From Blastobasis lacticolella (lineage: Eukaryota; Arthropoda; Insecta; Lepidoptera; Blastobasidae), in assembly GCA_905147135.1 (NCBI GenBank), contig LR990050.1, positions 3,484,501 through 3,548,500 of the forward strand: a stretch of 64,000 bases of DNA. The letters run 5' to 3'. Within the stretch, counting starts at the first letter, position 1. Each line of letters begins with the position of its first letter. Below the pieces are notes generated by a model. That model searched no databases, was not told where the DNA came from, and was given only the letters and a program-made list of their open reading frames with translations. Positions 11,956-22,814 of this stretch are shown one piece after another. The translations under genes and the position numbers were made by a program.

Positions 11956-12981
11956 TATTTAAAATATAAAAAATAAACTTACACTTATCTACATTCACTA
12001 GATACAAAATACATCGCTGTTACGTTTGCTAATTCAGTTTCTCTTTCCAAATAATCATTCAACACGGGTTACCCTTAGCTTGCGCGTTACATCCGCGGTG
12101 CTACCATTGGTGCTCCGGCATTATCGAGTTATAAGGGTCGGGACAGCTATGCGTCACAATCGCTCTCTGTCGCGACCGTCACGGCCCAAATATTGTTTTA
12201 GACGCGGTAAAAGCAGAAAAAATGTTACATATTTCTCATATTTACTATAAGGCGTACCTACGTAACAAATATGCGTTGCGCTTGTAATGAGATTTCTGCG
12301 ACTCTGGCACTTATAACTGTAGTTGTTTTCTCGAAGCGAGCTAGGAATATGTCACTGCCTATACGGGGGAGGTGATTATTTTAACCTCTGACGGTAAATG
12401 AGGGGTGTAGACTCGAGTCCAACGGTGGACTGTTATGTGCTGCTAATGATGATGATGCTGAGGGAATCAAGTAGCAGTTATAAGGACATCATACTAACGG
12501 GCTTTTCCCCACCAGTCATTCCCACCGCTGCAAATCCTCTGTATCCAGGATTGGCCTGAACATAGGAGACTCCTAAGTAGAAACGTTAACATATTCCTAA
12601 GCATTTAGGCCTCACAAAATTGGTGTCATGAAATAAAATTACACTACTAAATAATAATTGGACTATTAAATAAAATAAAATAAATAAATAAATAAATAAG
12701 AGTGACTAAGCGAGTTTAATTTTCAGTAAAGGTGGTTCAATGGTTTTTCTTATTAAAATGTCTGAAATTAACTTATACGTGTTTTCACTAAACATAAGAA
12801 TCTCGCTGAAATCCGATACCCAAATGCTTAGGAATTGCTTTAGAAGAAAGTATGTTTCACCTACCGCTAGGATATAACTATCGCCGTTAGGTAACGTTTA
12901 AAGTTATAAGGTAGACTGGGCGGTGCTTAGTCCATAGGCAGTGTCTAAAATTACAGCTGCGTTCTATTTCCCACAGCATAC
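11956..12981. other. Anonymous stretch
   Basis: Only the retroelement-tail-like fragment at 12,350-12,465 is noted. Confidence 0.55.
12350..12465 (+). repeat. Retroelement 3'-end-like fragment with (GATGAT)n
   Basis: GGGGGAGGTGATTATTTTAA, then GGTGGACTGTTATGTGCTGC and TAATGATGATGATG. This is the shape of a lepidopteran RTE/SINE tail; it is not assigned further. Confidence 0.4.
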
Positions 12982-13001
12982 TTGACGACCTGAGTGGTTC
13001 A
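12982..13001 (+). repeat. SINE-A head duplicate (left TSD of repeat U1)
   Basis: TTGACGACCTGAGTGGTTCA matches 13,231-13,250 at 19 of 20 bases. The pair flanks repeat U1, so this is read as a duplicated target inside the SINE-A head. Confidence 0.75.
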
Positions 13002-13230
13002 ATCAACCTGAATAACGGAAAAACTGCGGCATACCTACACAATACTCAAATATCGTTGCCTTTGTCTTTGTGTTTCCTTTGGACATGGAATTGTTCATCA
13101 GGTCTATTAGAAGTCTCTTTAGAGGCGGGTAACGCCATAGTTACGCTGGTGTTGCTGATGTCCATTGGCGTGGACCACTTTCCATCCTTTCCGCTCTCCC
13201 GCTCTTTCAAGAAAACAAAGTAATCATTAT
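13002..13230. repeat. Repeat U1, unclassified mobile repeat (229 bp)
   Basis: It sits inside a SINE-A head between 20-bp flanking repeats that match at 19 positions (12,982-13,001; 13,231-13,250), so it behaves as an inserted element. It begins near ACGGAAAAACTGCGGCATAC and ends TTTCAAGAAAACAAAGTAAT. A second copy is at 47,212-47,690. On the minus strand both copies hold an open frame of about 60 codons ending in a TGA (KERxSGKDGxWSTPMDIS..., HVQRKHKDKGN). I do not recognise the product. Confidence 0.75.
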
Positions 13231-13495
13231 TTGACGACCCGAGTGGTTCAGTGGTCAACATGCCAGTCGCCACGCAAGAGGTCCCGGGTTCGAATCCCGG
13301 CCGGGCAGAAATTTCAATGATGAATTTTAATTTCTGTTACGGGTCTGGGTGTTCTATGTATAATAAGTATGTATTTAAAAAAAAAGTATTTAAGTAGTAT
13401 ATCAGTTATCTAGCACCCATAGCACAAGCTTTGCTTAGTTTGGGGCTAGATGGCGCTGTGTGAATTTGCCCACGAATATTTATTATTTATTTATT
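13231..13495 (+). repeat. SINE-A, near full length
   Basis: The head begins GACGACCCGAGTGGTTCAGT and carries the B box GGGTTCGAATCCCGG. The body AATTTTAATTTCTGTTACGG and the tail with GGGGCTAGATGGCGCTGTGT follow. Its 5' end was split by repeat U1. Confidence 0.88.
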
Positions 13496-14411
13496 ATACT
13501 TATCTGACCTGGTGGCCAAAACTCGAACTAAGTATCACCTTTTATGAAATGTCACTTTGTAGTTAACAACAGCGACTACGACACCGGTTTAGATAATTTT
13601 GTGTCACTGTAAAGTTTGCCATTACAACATTACATAGATACATCTAGCCCAGAGGTAGACGTTTGGTAAAAAAGACCAATTGGCTAAAGCCATTCCTAAA
13701 GTTAGAAGTTTACTAGTTAGGTAACATTGTAGCGGTTAATTTGAGTGAAAACGGGTGTAAGGCGACGCCTAAAAGTTTTAAGCAATCGGACATTAGTTCT
13801 GCCCGAGGACAAGCCCGCAACACAATGAAACAAACAAATAATTGAAATATGTATAAAATTCACATTCAAAATGAAACAAAATCTTATGAATATTTAAAAA
13901 ACCACTGTAGTAAATAATCCACCCCTTGGGTTTATTTTTGATGGTGGCAATTTGTTCACACTTTTGATCTTAAATTTCATCTTCGAGTGTAGATAACTAA
14001 AAGGCAATCTATACTTACGAAACTAACGAAATTTATAATGCGCCCCTAATAGTTTCCTGAACAAAAAGTAACCTCGCAAAACCACCCTCCATAAAGAGCC
14101 TGAAGTACGCCCTGAATCGACGTTTCACCCGGTACCTTTACCCGCAGAAATAGCGTACAATTTCTCCGCAACTAGCCTCAAGAACGCCCACTTGACTCTG
14201 CGAAAGTACCGTGGGTCGCATAAAAACTGAATTGTATAACGCGAGCACCTATGGAGCTGCACAAGTTTGAAATAACTTCGCGAGTGCGCTCTATTTACTT
14301 AGCTCTCGAACCACGAACCACTCTGTAACGGCATAGAATATGCATTACGGGGGCCAGAACCGACACTGATACTGGCTATTTTTAATCATTGACGAAAAAA
14401 AGTGAGGAATT
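13496..14411. other. Apparently single-copy stretch
   Basis: 14,040-14,350 has higher GC and no repeat signature. No open frame longer than about 60 codons is present. Confidence 0.5.
13947..13971. repeat. Solitary arm of the foldback family at 32,267
   Basis: GCAATTTGTTCACACTTTTG followed by ATCTT matches 32,352-32,376 with one change. No second arm is recognisable nearby. Confidence 0.55.
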
Positions 14412-14712
14412 ATACAAATACAAAAAATACAAATACAAATAAGTTTATTGAAAAAATCTAGTTATACATATTATGTTGTTACACGTTTGCAGTACATTAG
14501 CTGGTGTTACAGATGAATGGAAAGGTCATTATGGCCTCCACTCTAGGACAGGCCTGTATCATGGGGCCAGATTGTAAATAAGGATTAATCTATACTTAGG
14601 TAAAACTATACTGTGGGCAACATAACAATTTAATTGCGAATTAAATAAATGTAATTAAAACAGTGTAAAAATAAAAGAAGAAATATAAATAATTACTTAA
14701 AATATGATTATG

Positions 14713-14792
14713 GTGTGTGTGTGTGTGTATGTGTGTGGGGGTGGGTGTGGGTGTGTGTGTGTTTGAGTGCGTGCGTGGGTGTGTGGGTGTAT
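14713..14792. repeat. GT-rich microsatellite in the CR1-like 3' UTR
   Basis: An imperfect (GT)n/(GGGT)n tract of about 80 bases. Confidence 0.9.
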
Positions 14793-15329
14793 TATCTTTA
14801 TTGGATTATTTTTAAAATGTCTTCAGTCTCCGAGTAAGATAAAGTAAGTAGCCACGCGGTCACCAGTTTCCTCGCCCCCAAACTCAAAAGGATTTGATTT
14901 CACACTTACGCGCAACTAAGTTCTATATAATGGAAGTTTTGAAGGTAAGATATTTATTTGCAAATACAGTTTTGACAGGGTTTGGTGGAATAAATGGAAC
15001 GGTAAAGCTTTGCCACTAATACTGGATACTCAGCGGACTTTAGAGTGTCTCGGTGAGCTATTGAGAACACCTTGAGGACGTACAGTTGGCGGGCATTCAG
15101 GACACCGGCCTCGGAATAAAGATCCTTAGTTGGGAATCTATATGGCTTATTAAACATCACTTTTAGGATGGTCCTTTGCGCTCTTTCAACGTAGATCATC
15201 GTGGAGATACCAGCCTCATCCCGTACAAGTATGCAGTAAGTAAGGATCGACTCGCATAATAGATGGACTTGAGGAGAATGGGATCGGCCGAGTTGCGGAG
15301 GGTTCTAAATATGTTAATAAGCTTTCTTA

Positions 15330-15730
15330 CCTTCATCATATCAGCCAGAATACGCCCACTGCTGGGCATAGGCCTCCCCCAGAGATCTCCACAAAGACCG
15401 GTCTTGTGCTTTCCGCATCCAGCTGGTACATGCGATCCTTACAAGGTCGTCGGTTCACCTTGTAGGAGGCCTACCCACGCTGCGTCTACCGGTACGTGGT
15501 CGCCACTCGAGATCTTTACTGCCCCATCGGCCATCTGTTCTTCGAGCTATGTGCCATGCCCACTGCCACTTCAGTCTGGCAATCCTTAGAGCTATGCCGG
15601 TGACCTTGGTTCGCTTGCGGATCTCCTCATTTCTGACTCGATCGCGCAAAAAAACTCCGAGCATAGCTCTTTCCATTGCTCTTTGGGTAACAGTGGGCTT
15701 TCTTATAAGGCCCATAGTGAGTGAGCAAGT
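15330..15730 (-). mobile_element. RTE-type 3' end nested in the CR1-like element
   Basis: The minus frame reads SLTMGLIRKPTVTQRAMERA and continues MLGVFLRDRVRNEEIRKRT, LKWQWAWHIARRTDGRWGSK and GRRSVGRPPTR. After a frameshift it ends EAYAQQW. This is a very common lepidopteran RTE C-terminus. It interrupts the CR1-like 3' half and is therefore the younger insertion. CTTTCTTA occurs near both edges, but the exact TSD was not resolved. Confidence 0.85.
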
Positions 15731-16852
15731 AAATCAATGTGGTCTTTAAAGAAGAGCCTGTCATCTATTTGACCTCCCAAGTACCTTATGGACTCCGTCC
15801 TCGTTACTGCTTCACAGCTGCAGGGACAGATAGAAGAGGAGTGGATTTGAATTTCGGCTAGAGTTGGTGGAGCTGATGCTGAAGTCTTGTAGAAACAGAG
15901 CTATTTTGTTTTTTAGAGGTTAAGTGTCAGCAGATTATTATCGAGCCATCGCTTGACAGTTCTTATGCCGAGCTTAACTCTGACTTCTCTCCAGAATATG
16001 CGTGAAATACTATTGCAGTATCATCCGCGTAACAGATCAGCCTCATATCCTGAGAAAACAGGTGGTGAATGTCGTTCATATAAATAATAAATAGGGTAGG
16101 ACCGAGCACACTTCCCTGGGGAACACCAAAATCAATTGGCAGATTATCACTAGTTTGGTCACTGACACCCTCACACGCTGGGATCTGTTGCTAAGGTAGC
16201 TTTGAAACTTTTCCAGTGCTACTCCTCTTATACCAAAGGCCACAAGTTTCTTGAGAAGGATTGGCACTGAAATGGTGTCAAATGCCTTAGTTAGGTCTAG
16301 AAAGACACCTGTACAGGTGTGTCCCTTGTCGAGATAGTCAGATACCGATCCGGAAAGGAGACTCACAGCGTCTTCGGTGGAGCGGTTACGTCTGAAGCCG
16401 AATTGGTTGTCAGCGAGCAGTTTGAATTTCTCTAAGTATTTTCTTAGTCGAAGATTTACGATCTTCTCTAGGATCTTAAAGAGCACATGTAGCAGAGAGA
16501 TAGGCCTATAGTTTGATGGAGATATCTTTTCGCCAGATTTGTAAATTGGTATAACTGTAGATTTTTTCCACTCACCAGGAAAGGTAGACGTGGATAAACT
16601 AAGATTGAATATATAGGTGAGTGGAGTTATTATTTCCTTACTGATGTACTTAATCAGTTCAACCTTTATGCCGGCCGCGCCTGGAGCGCTATCCAGTTTT
16701 AAAGAGTTTATAATGGCAATGATTTCTTGTTCGTCCGTTGGCTAAAGAAAGAAGCTATGCTGAGACTTTTCCTTTAGAATTAAGTTAGAGGCAAATAATA
16801 ATTCTGAGATATTCACAATTATGATATGGACGTATATCTGTATATGTATGGA

Positions 16853-16875
16853 GGTGTGTGTGTGTGTGTGTGTGT
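16853..16875. repeat. Short (GT)n microsatellite
   Basis: GTGTGTGTGTGTGTGTGTGT between unique sequence. A looser ACGC/CACG-rich tract follows at 17,126-17,200. Confidence 0.85.
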
Positions 16876-17969
16876 TGTGGCATCGTAGCTCCCAAACGGA
16901 TGTACGGGTTTTGTTAAGACTTTCTTTATTTGAATGTCAATTTAATCGGAATGGTTCTTACCTTTGTTTCAGTGGTTAAAAAATATTTTAGTTTAAGTAA
17001 ACTTGGTCGGGAGTTTTCCGACTTTTTCTATCAGTTAGGTTATTAGCTATATAGTCGATTTTATTCAAGGGTAAGGCGTAGTTGATAGTGTAAAGGCGTG
17101 CTATGCGACACCGGATGAGTTGTCATGCACACATGCACGCACGCACGCACCCACGTACATCTATGCACACGCGCACCCACGTACACTTATGCACGCACGG
17201 TCACACAATAATTACAGCACAGGTTACAACACCGACTACGATATTCTATTATGCGTCAGTACGCAAATTGTAATTACAGTTAATTACTTGATATAAGGAA
17301 TAGCAAAGCTCGAAAATAAATATTTTTGTTGATAAAGCTTGATAACGATTTTTTATTTATTATTATTATCTGCTTTTACTGATGTCCAATATTTATTAAA
17401 AATCGAAAAAAATCTACCCAATTACTTAGTTACTATTTTAATGTATGCGACGTTTTTCTTAATGGACATTTGGATGCAATGTGCTGATTTCAAACGGGCT
17501 TTATGCGTTGTTTTAGCTTTATTGTCGTCGTGGATATGTAGCCGTGAAAATTACCAAATGGAGAGACTGTTACTTAGTATTATAGGTACTAATATGATTA
17601 CAGCATGAAGTAAGTAAGAGGCAACATTAAAAGAAAATAGAAATAGACATAGTTTATTTGAAAGGAAACCCAACACCTCTGTGGCGCTTCTGTTAATATT
17701 AAATAATCTATTCAGACCTGGGGCCTAATCTATTATCTCTTTGCATACTATTCCACGACCGTGTGATTCCTTTTCTAAAAGAAACAGTTTCAAATAGCTG
17801 CGAATATGAAATTGGCTGACCCTGTTACTGGCATGGAGTTTTTATTTCACGTTATGTTAACTGAAAACGTTATGTTATCTCGTGTTAAAGTTTCCTGGCT
17901 TTGTAAATTTACTAAGTGTTTTAAAACTATGTCACAGTAACATTCTCTCTTTGCCAGAACAGTGTAATT
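16876..17969. other. Anonymous AT-rich stretch
   Basis: A plus frame at 17,339-17,608 (89 codons, hydrophobic start) has no recognisable family. Confidence 0.55.
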
Positions 17970-18245
17970 TATACCTCTAAGGTGGCAAGCTTACAGCCTG
18001 CCTGATGGTAAGCAGATACCGCAGCCTATGAACGTTTGCAATACCAGGGGCATCACCCACGCGTTGTCGCGATATTTTTCACCCTTTTCTTGAAGAACTC
18101 CATGTTGTCCTCTTCAGGGAAAACCTCTCCAGGTAGTTCTTTCACAGCTTTAGTGTGCGTCGGAGAAAATTCCTTTGGAACCGCACAGTTCGCGACCAAT
18201 TTGGCTCCAAGGTGTGAGGATGAACTCCCTGTAAGTGGCAAGCGG
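17970..18245 (-). mobile_element. Family D non-LTR 3' end
   Basis: Minus-strand copy. The RT C-terminus PSEEDNMEFFKK-like block is followed by the family 3' UTR. The extension GGGAGTTCATCCTCACACC at its 5' edge is shared with the copy at 23,705-23,985, so the parent is longer. Confidence 0.75.
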
Positions 18246-20079
18246 TGTGATTATAGAATGTCAAACAGTTAAAATGTCTAGCAAAGCAATTTAATGGATC
18301 ACATTTGACAGCTGTCATCATTAACTTGCGTCTATGACATCTTTAGTACTTGAGATCTGTTTGGTTATCCAAATTATATGGTTTTCTTAGCTTCTGACAA
18401 TGCCACAGATGAGTAATGCAATGTTGAGTTTTTTTTTTCCTCTTAAACCGGTCAAACTTTTTCAGTGTGTTAAGGAAAACACACTTTGACACTGACATTA
18501 ATGGTTGTCAAGTTGTTGAACGACCCGTTGCCATTTCATTAAAAAATTGATTGATTGATTGATTGAGATCTGTTTGGTACACCGTTCCATATCAAAGATA
18601 TCAACGCGCTCACCTCCAAGGTTCATTAGACATCAACGCTTTCATCTCGAATGTCGGACACATTAACACGCTCGCCTTGAAAGTTCAAATGAGTGAGAGA
18701 CATCAACGATAAAATTTTAATCTAACCTTCTCTAACCTTTTTTTTCTCTAATTCTTTTAAATCTAACCTAAGTATTTGCCTTTATCTGTAGCGTAATTAT
18801 TTGAGCCTTTTAATAGGCTGGAACCTATATTACTTATACGAGTAGGTTACGTACACATAGGTTGGTGCTACTCACGTGCCAAAGAGGCTTGTATCTAATG
18901 GCACAAAATAAGGTATTACAGGCATAAGGCATTTCATCTTAGTCCTCGCAATGACAACGCACCTGCGGTTCTAAATGTTTGTTACGAATTATAGATGTTT
19001 TGGGTATATGAAGAACGAAGGAAAGCAGATTCTGCATGGAGGAGGATACAGCACCTAAACACTTGATCTGCAAGCGCTCTGTAAACATACATATTCTTTC
19101 AAAAATATACATGAAAATGAATCGAATACACAATATGTATCAATCTAGATCTATAAGATATAGATCGATATATTCGGTAAACCAATAAAACTGATGCTCT
19201 GAGCCATTAATTTGCTCTCAGTGCTGGGACTCAGTGCATCAGTTTACCTATCTAACAGATAGTTTTACTTTAAAGATTGAAGGTCATATCGGTCATTTCT
19301 TTAGTTTAATATTTAATATGTGGAGATGTAGATGGTATCGTATATCGTAAGATGGAGAAAGGAACATAGATATCTGTAACCAGCTTTGTAACCCATGTTG
19401 GCGATTAAATAAATTGAAATTGATAGAGTTCAGTTTAAAAACGAGACCGATAAGCCAGTACCGAACAGTTATCATACGTAAACACTTTAACCGATACTAA
19501 GCCGCACCCTAACAGATACACCGATCAATCACAATTATCACCGAAACTTAAACTGAGTAAACTTGTGAAATAAATTACTGTCTTTACTTCCGATGGTTGG
19601 AACTGTTGAATGATAGTATCCGAGCCGCAGCCAGCCATAAATCTTATCTTGGAACAAAACAATTAAAGCTGGGAATAGAGTTGTAGGTAATTTATTGGCC
19701 CGAAATTAGATAGTGCCGTCCGTCACACGCCGCAACGCAATTCGCAGCCCCGGCGCTTTATTATATTAATGTGGAAACAGTGGGACTTAATTTCGCATAA
19801 GCGAGCCGAGGCAAATGAAACCTTCCAGTCAACCTAGGCAAGGAAGAAACTAAAAGCCGCACTCTGTTTATTAGTGCTTTGGTTGCGCAGGTTCTACATT
19901 AATGAAATTTTTGTAAACATATGAATCTAATGTGTGAGGTTTCAAGTTACTAGCATCGAAATGCGGTCGTGAATGACTATCGTACGACTATGTATGCAAT
20001 AGACGTGCGACCGTCCCGTGGAACCTCATCGAATTGGGGTTTGTCGGAATTAAATTTTTTGATCTTTGGAAATGACAAC
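18246..20079. other. Mostly anonymous stretch
   Basis: Contains (ATTG)n at 18,548-18,566, a BMC1-like scrap at about 18,915-18,990, the hairpin at 19,188-19,245 and a GC-richer apparently unique island at 19,660-19,850. Confidence 0.5.
19188..19245. repeat. 16-bp stem hairpin, 26-nt loop
   Basis: AAACTGATGCTCTGAG (19,188-19,203) pairs with CTCAGTGCATCAGTTT (19,230-19,245) with one mismatch. No precursor-like flanking pairing is obvious. Confidence 0.6.
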
Positions 20080-20648
20080 GAAAAAGAATCCTCCTCCTTG
20101 CGTCGTTTATCCACAATGCTGAGGGTCGTCGCCTCTTTGAATGACTTTGTCGTGGACTATCCGTATAGTGGCGCCAGCCCATTCTAACTCCGGCAGCATG
20201 GATGGCATCGCACACCGAGCTTTCCAGAGGTAGAAGCCTACTGCGCTCGTCAGACCAGAGCGGATCTGGTCTGATCAGCGCAGTGGGCTTCCACCTCTAG
20301 GCCTCTTCCCGCTCATTTTGCCCGTTATCATTATCAAAATGAGGCCGAAGAACTCGAAACACCTCAGCAGACATGTGGTGGTTTGAGATGTTCCTGTCAC
20401 TTCATACATGGTCCAACTGGGACGTTCTTGCCATGCCAATCCGTCTTCTGATGTCCTTTTCACAGTAACCGTTATTCGTTACGACGGAGCCCAGATATGT
20501 AAAGTCCTCTGCGATTTTCAGGTTTAATCCGCTGGCAATGATGAGTGACTGACTTTGACAAACAATGACTTTGGTCTTAGCTCTGTTTATAATATTAATT
20601 TATTTGAATAAATAAATTTATTATTATTAAATTTATTATAAGAGCCCC
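20080..20648 (-). pseudogene. RTE-type endonuclease-RT fragment, downstream half, internally deleted
   Basis: After the insertion the minus strand continues with NRAKTKVIVCQSQS, then EDFTYLGSVVTNNGYCEKDI, RRRIGMARTSQLDH, GKMSGKRPRGGSP and CDAIHAAGVRMGWR. These are in the order expected for the C-terminal half of lepidopteran endonuclease-RT elements. Several intermediate segments are missing. An AT-rich stretch (about 20,590-20,640) interrupts the join with the upstream half. A 34-bp inverted duplication lies at 20,226-20,298. Confidence 0.8.
20226..20298. repeat. 34-bp inverted duplication in an RTE remnant
   Basis: Arms 20,226-20,259 and 20,265-20,298 are inverse complements at 30 of 34 positions with a 5-base spacer. 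The right arm is normal RTE sequence and the left arm looks like its inverted copy. Confidence 0.75.
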
Positions 20649-21300
20649 ATTTCTCCCTCGTCGCGTGGTGGCTTCAGCTCCACAAGAAACGGGGGTGTTG
20701 AAGGCCCCATGTGCCCCCGACGTGGACTGTGATGAGGAAGGATTTATCACGGTCCAGAAGAAGAGTAGACGTCGTGCTGCTCAGAATTTTCGCGGCACTG
20801 CAGTAACCGGTCCCAACTTTCTACTGCGCCCTGCGACACCGACGACGGCGCTTTACCTGTCCCGCCTTCATTACACAGTGACGGCAAAGGACGTGGAAGA
20901 GCATATCCGCTTAACCAAAAAGTACCTCGTGAGAGTCCGGCTCTTGGAATCAAGCCATGAACGTACGTTCAACTCGTTCGTGGTGTTGGTTCCCACCGCA
21001 GACTTGGATTTCTTCATGAGGGAAGATTATTGGCCGAAGGGTGTGGTGTACCGGCGATTCCGTGGGCGACCCAGAATTTCCGGTGCCGCCGAAACGAAAA
21101 GTGAAAAGTGTTAGAATTTAGTATTGAAAATTATAATATTATCTATTAGTCTATTGTTAATTTTATAAGTGGTATTGTTTTATAGGTTTGGCTATAATGT
21201 ATTGTTTATTGTTTTTATAATTTTTTATGATACATGTATTATATCTATGGGCCTCTGTAGCCTGATACAAATAAATAAATATAAAATATAAAATTTCTCC
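20649..21300 (+). mobile_element. ORF1-only (HAL1-like) non-LTR retroelement insertion
   Basis: The insertion is bounded by an 8-bp direct repeat ATTTCTCC (20,649-20,656 and 21,293-21,300) and interrupts a minus-strand RTE-type RT remnant. Inside, a plus-strand frame ends at 21,112. It encodes an ORF1-type protein end (ALYLSRLHYTVTAKDVEEHI, then RTFNSFVVLVPTADLDFFM and WPKGVVYRRFRGRP), as in the RNA-binding ORF1 of CR1/Jockey-like elements. About 180 bases of 3' UTR and an A-rich tail (ATAAATAAATATAAAATA) follow directly, with no ORF2. It is a 5'-truncated copy. Either the parent lacks ORF2, or ORF2 was deleted before transposition. Confidence 0.8.
20665..21114 (+). CDS. Retrotransposon ORF1 C-terminal region (in the ORF1-only element)
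   Basis: This uninterrupted frame of about 149 codons stops at 21,112-21,114. The first ~45 residues are acidic to basic, with a GFITVQKKSRRRAAQ stretch. The rest resembles the RRM/FP-type domain of non-LTR ORF1 proteins and ends in a basic RRFRGRPR tail. The annotated start is a GTG-type codon, so the real N-terminus was probably lost by 5' truncation. The frame is remarkably intact compared with every other element in the window. Confidence 0.65.
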   Translation: MVASAPQETGVLKAPCAPDVDCDEEGFITVQKKSRRRAAQNFRGTAVTGPNFLLRPATPTTALYLSRLHYTVTAKDVEEHIRLTKKYLVRVRLLESSHERTFNSFVVLVPTADLDFFMREDYWPKGVVYRRFRGRPRISGAAETKSEKC

Positions 21301-21545
21301 GCTGATTCGTTCCAATCTCACTAGCAAGATGCACATTTCCTCTTTAATGGATGGGAAGAGTGTGGTGTTATCGGCATAACGCAGGTTTGTGATCTTTGTC
21401 CCGCCAATGGAGACGTCGCCCTTCCAGTCTTCGCACACTCGTCGCATGATGTACTCACCATAAATGTTGAATAAAATAGGGGATAGTATGCAGCCATGTC
21501 TTAAACAAAAACGGTTTACAGAGTGTGTGGTCAATCATGACCACG
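21301..21545 (-). pseudogene. RTE-type endonuclease-RT fragment (palm region), upstream half
   Basis: The minus frame reads RHGCILSPILFNIYGEYIMR, then GGTKITNLRYADNTTLF. It is the RT palm with the catalytic YADD changed to YADN, which would inactivate the enzyme. It ends at LERISGE, where the ORF1-only element is inserted. The same element continues at 20,648 and below. Confidence 0.85.
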
Positions 21546-21944
21546 CCTTGGTTGTCAGAATATAAAGGCTGAAGCAAGACAGTCAGATTCCCCGGCACCC
21601 CCAATTCGGTCCCTTCACAGACTGCCTATGGAACTAAACAATATAAAAAAAGGATTAATAATATGTATTCGCGTTTATGACGACAACAAAAACGTTTCGT
21701 GGCTTTCTGGCAGGACTTTAGTATGGATGCCTTTTTAAAAAACGTTTTCACGTTAAATAACAAGGTAATGCAAATCCAACCCTTATAAAGAGTTTAAAGT
21801 ACTTACGTTCTGAATCAACGTATAACCCACACCTAATCCTCGCAGAAACAATATACAATTTCTGCCAAGATTGCCGACTCAACTCGACAAACGTATGGAA
21901 ACTTTTTAATGCAATGGAAAAGGTTTTCACGGGGTCTGCAGATC

Positions 21945-22150
21945 GTGGGTAATGCAAACGTCCTAAAGTTGTGGAATGAACTACCTGGAGAGGTTTTCCC
22001 TGGAGAGTACAACATGGATTTCTTCAAGAAAGGGGTTAAAAGGTTTTACGGGGTTGGTAACGCGTGGGTGATGGAATTGCAAACGTCCATAGGCTGCTTA
22101 CCATCAGGCAGACGTAAGCTTGTTTGCCACCTTAGTTGTATAAAAATAAT
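21945..22150 (+). mobile_element. Family D non-LTR 3' end
   Basis: The plus frame reads KLWNELPGEVFPGEYNMDFF and then KKGVKRFYGVGNAWVM, with the usual tail TTGTTTGCCACCTTAGTTG. Just upstream (21,910-21,960) is a second, partial piece of the same 3' UTR, so two copies abut. Confidence 0.75.
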
Positions 22151-22389
22151 TCAATGTACCCTAGTTTTAACATGTTATACCTATAATTGTTGATATTGTG
22201 TCAACTTGTTTGATATAACTGCCAAATAAAATATATGTCTATGTCTAGGTCTAAACTGATCTCATGGCGAATCTAGAGATGTTGCTATCGGAGCTAAACA
22301 ATCGTATAAAGTTAACAGGTTATATAACTCTTAATGAGTTCTTGTTATTTATATATTTAATAAACAGAGAAACAGACCATGTACCAATG

Positions 22390-22650
22390 AATCTTTTCTG
22401 AGTTATGTACATTAGTTGATCACTTATCGATGCTCTTACGGTGAGGGAAAATATCGTAATAAAATCTGCACATTCAGGCGACTGAAATTGTAACCATCAT
22501 CCAATGTGGTCAGATTCCTTTGTTAACAGAGTCACAGAGGTCAGATAGCAGTCGCTCCACCGCAAATGCCCTATCCGCCAAATCCTGGATCATGGTCAAG
22601 GTGTACACGAGCGAGAGCAAAACCAGTATATCAACGCCACGATGATTTTA
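22390..22650 (+). repeat. SINE-B, head missing
   Basis: TCTGAGTTATGTACATTAGT, then CATTCAGGCGACTGAAATTG, GGTCAGATAGCAGTCGCTCC and CCTGGATCATGGTCAAGG. Confidence 0.75.
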
Positions 22651-22814
22651 TAAACAGATCACATGTCAAAAAAGCGCAGCTACAGCTATGACCAAAGCAA
22701 CTCGAATCTGAAACGGGTCCGTAATTTCCCCGTAAAGTATGCAAATTCCGTAATTTAGGCGAAACCACTCACATTATCTTTTTCAGGAAGACGTCGCGAC
22801 CCCTATCACATAAG

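Larger units (their letters stand above)
14412..16745 (-). pseudogene. CR1/L2-like non-LTR retrotransposon, 5'-truncated and decayed
   Basis: Reading the minus strand from 16,745, an RT domain begins (SLKLDSAPGAAGIKVELIKY, then FPGEWKKSTVIPIYKSGEK and SNYRPISLL). It passes through LLADNQFGFRRNRSTEDAV and GVFLDLTKAFDTISVPILLK. After frameshifts near 16,150 come VPQGSVLGP and CYADDTAIVF with an intact YADD. The C-terminus (ERAQRTILKVMFNKPYRFPT, then YSEAGVLNARQLYVLKVFS) lies at 14,954-15,199. The 3' UTR includes a GT microsatellite and ends near 14,412 in repeats of TTTGTAT. An unrelated RTE tail is inserted at 15,330-15,730. Several stops and frameshifts make it inactive. Confidence 0.85.

Noticed and set aside
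13233..13310. tRNA-like sequence GACGACCCGAGTGG...GGTTCGAATCC
   Set aside because: Head of a SINE-A with the standard SINE body and tail.
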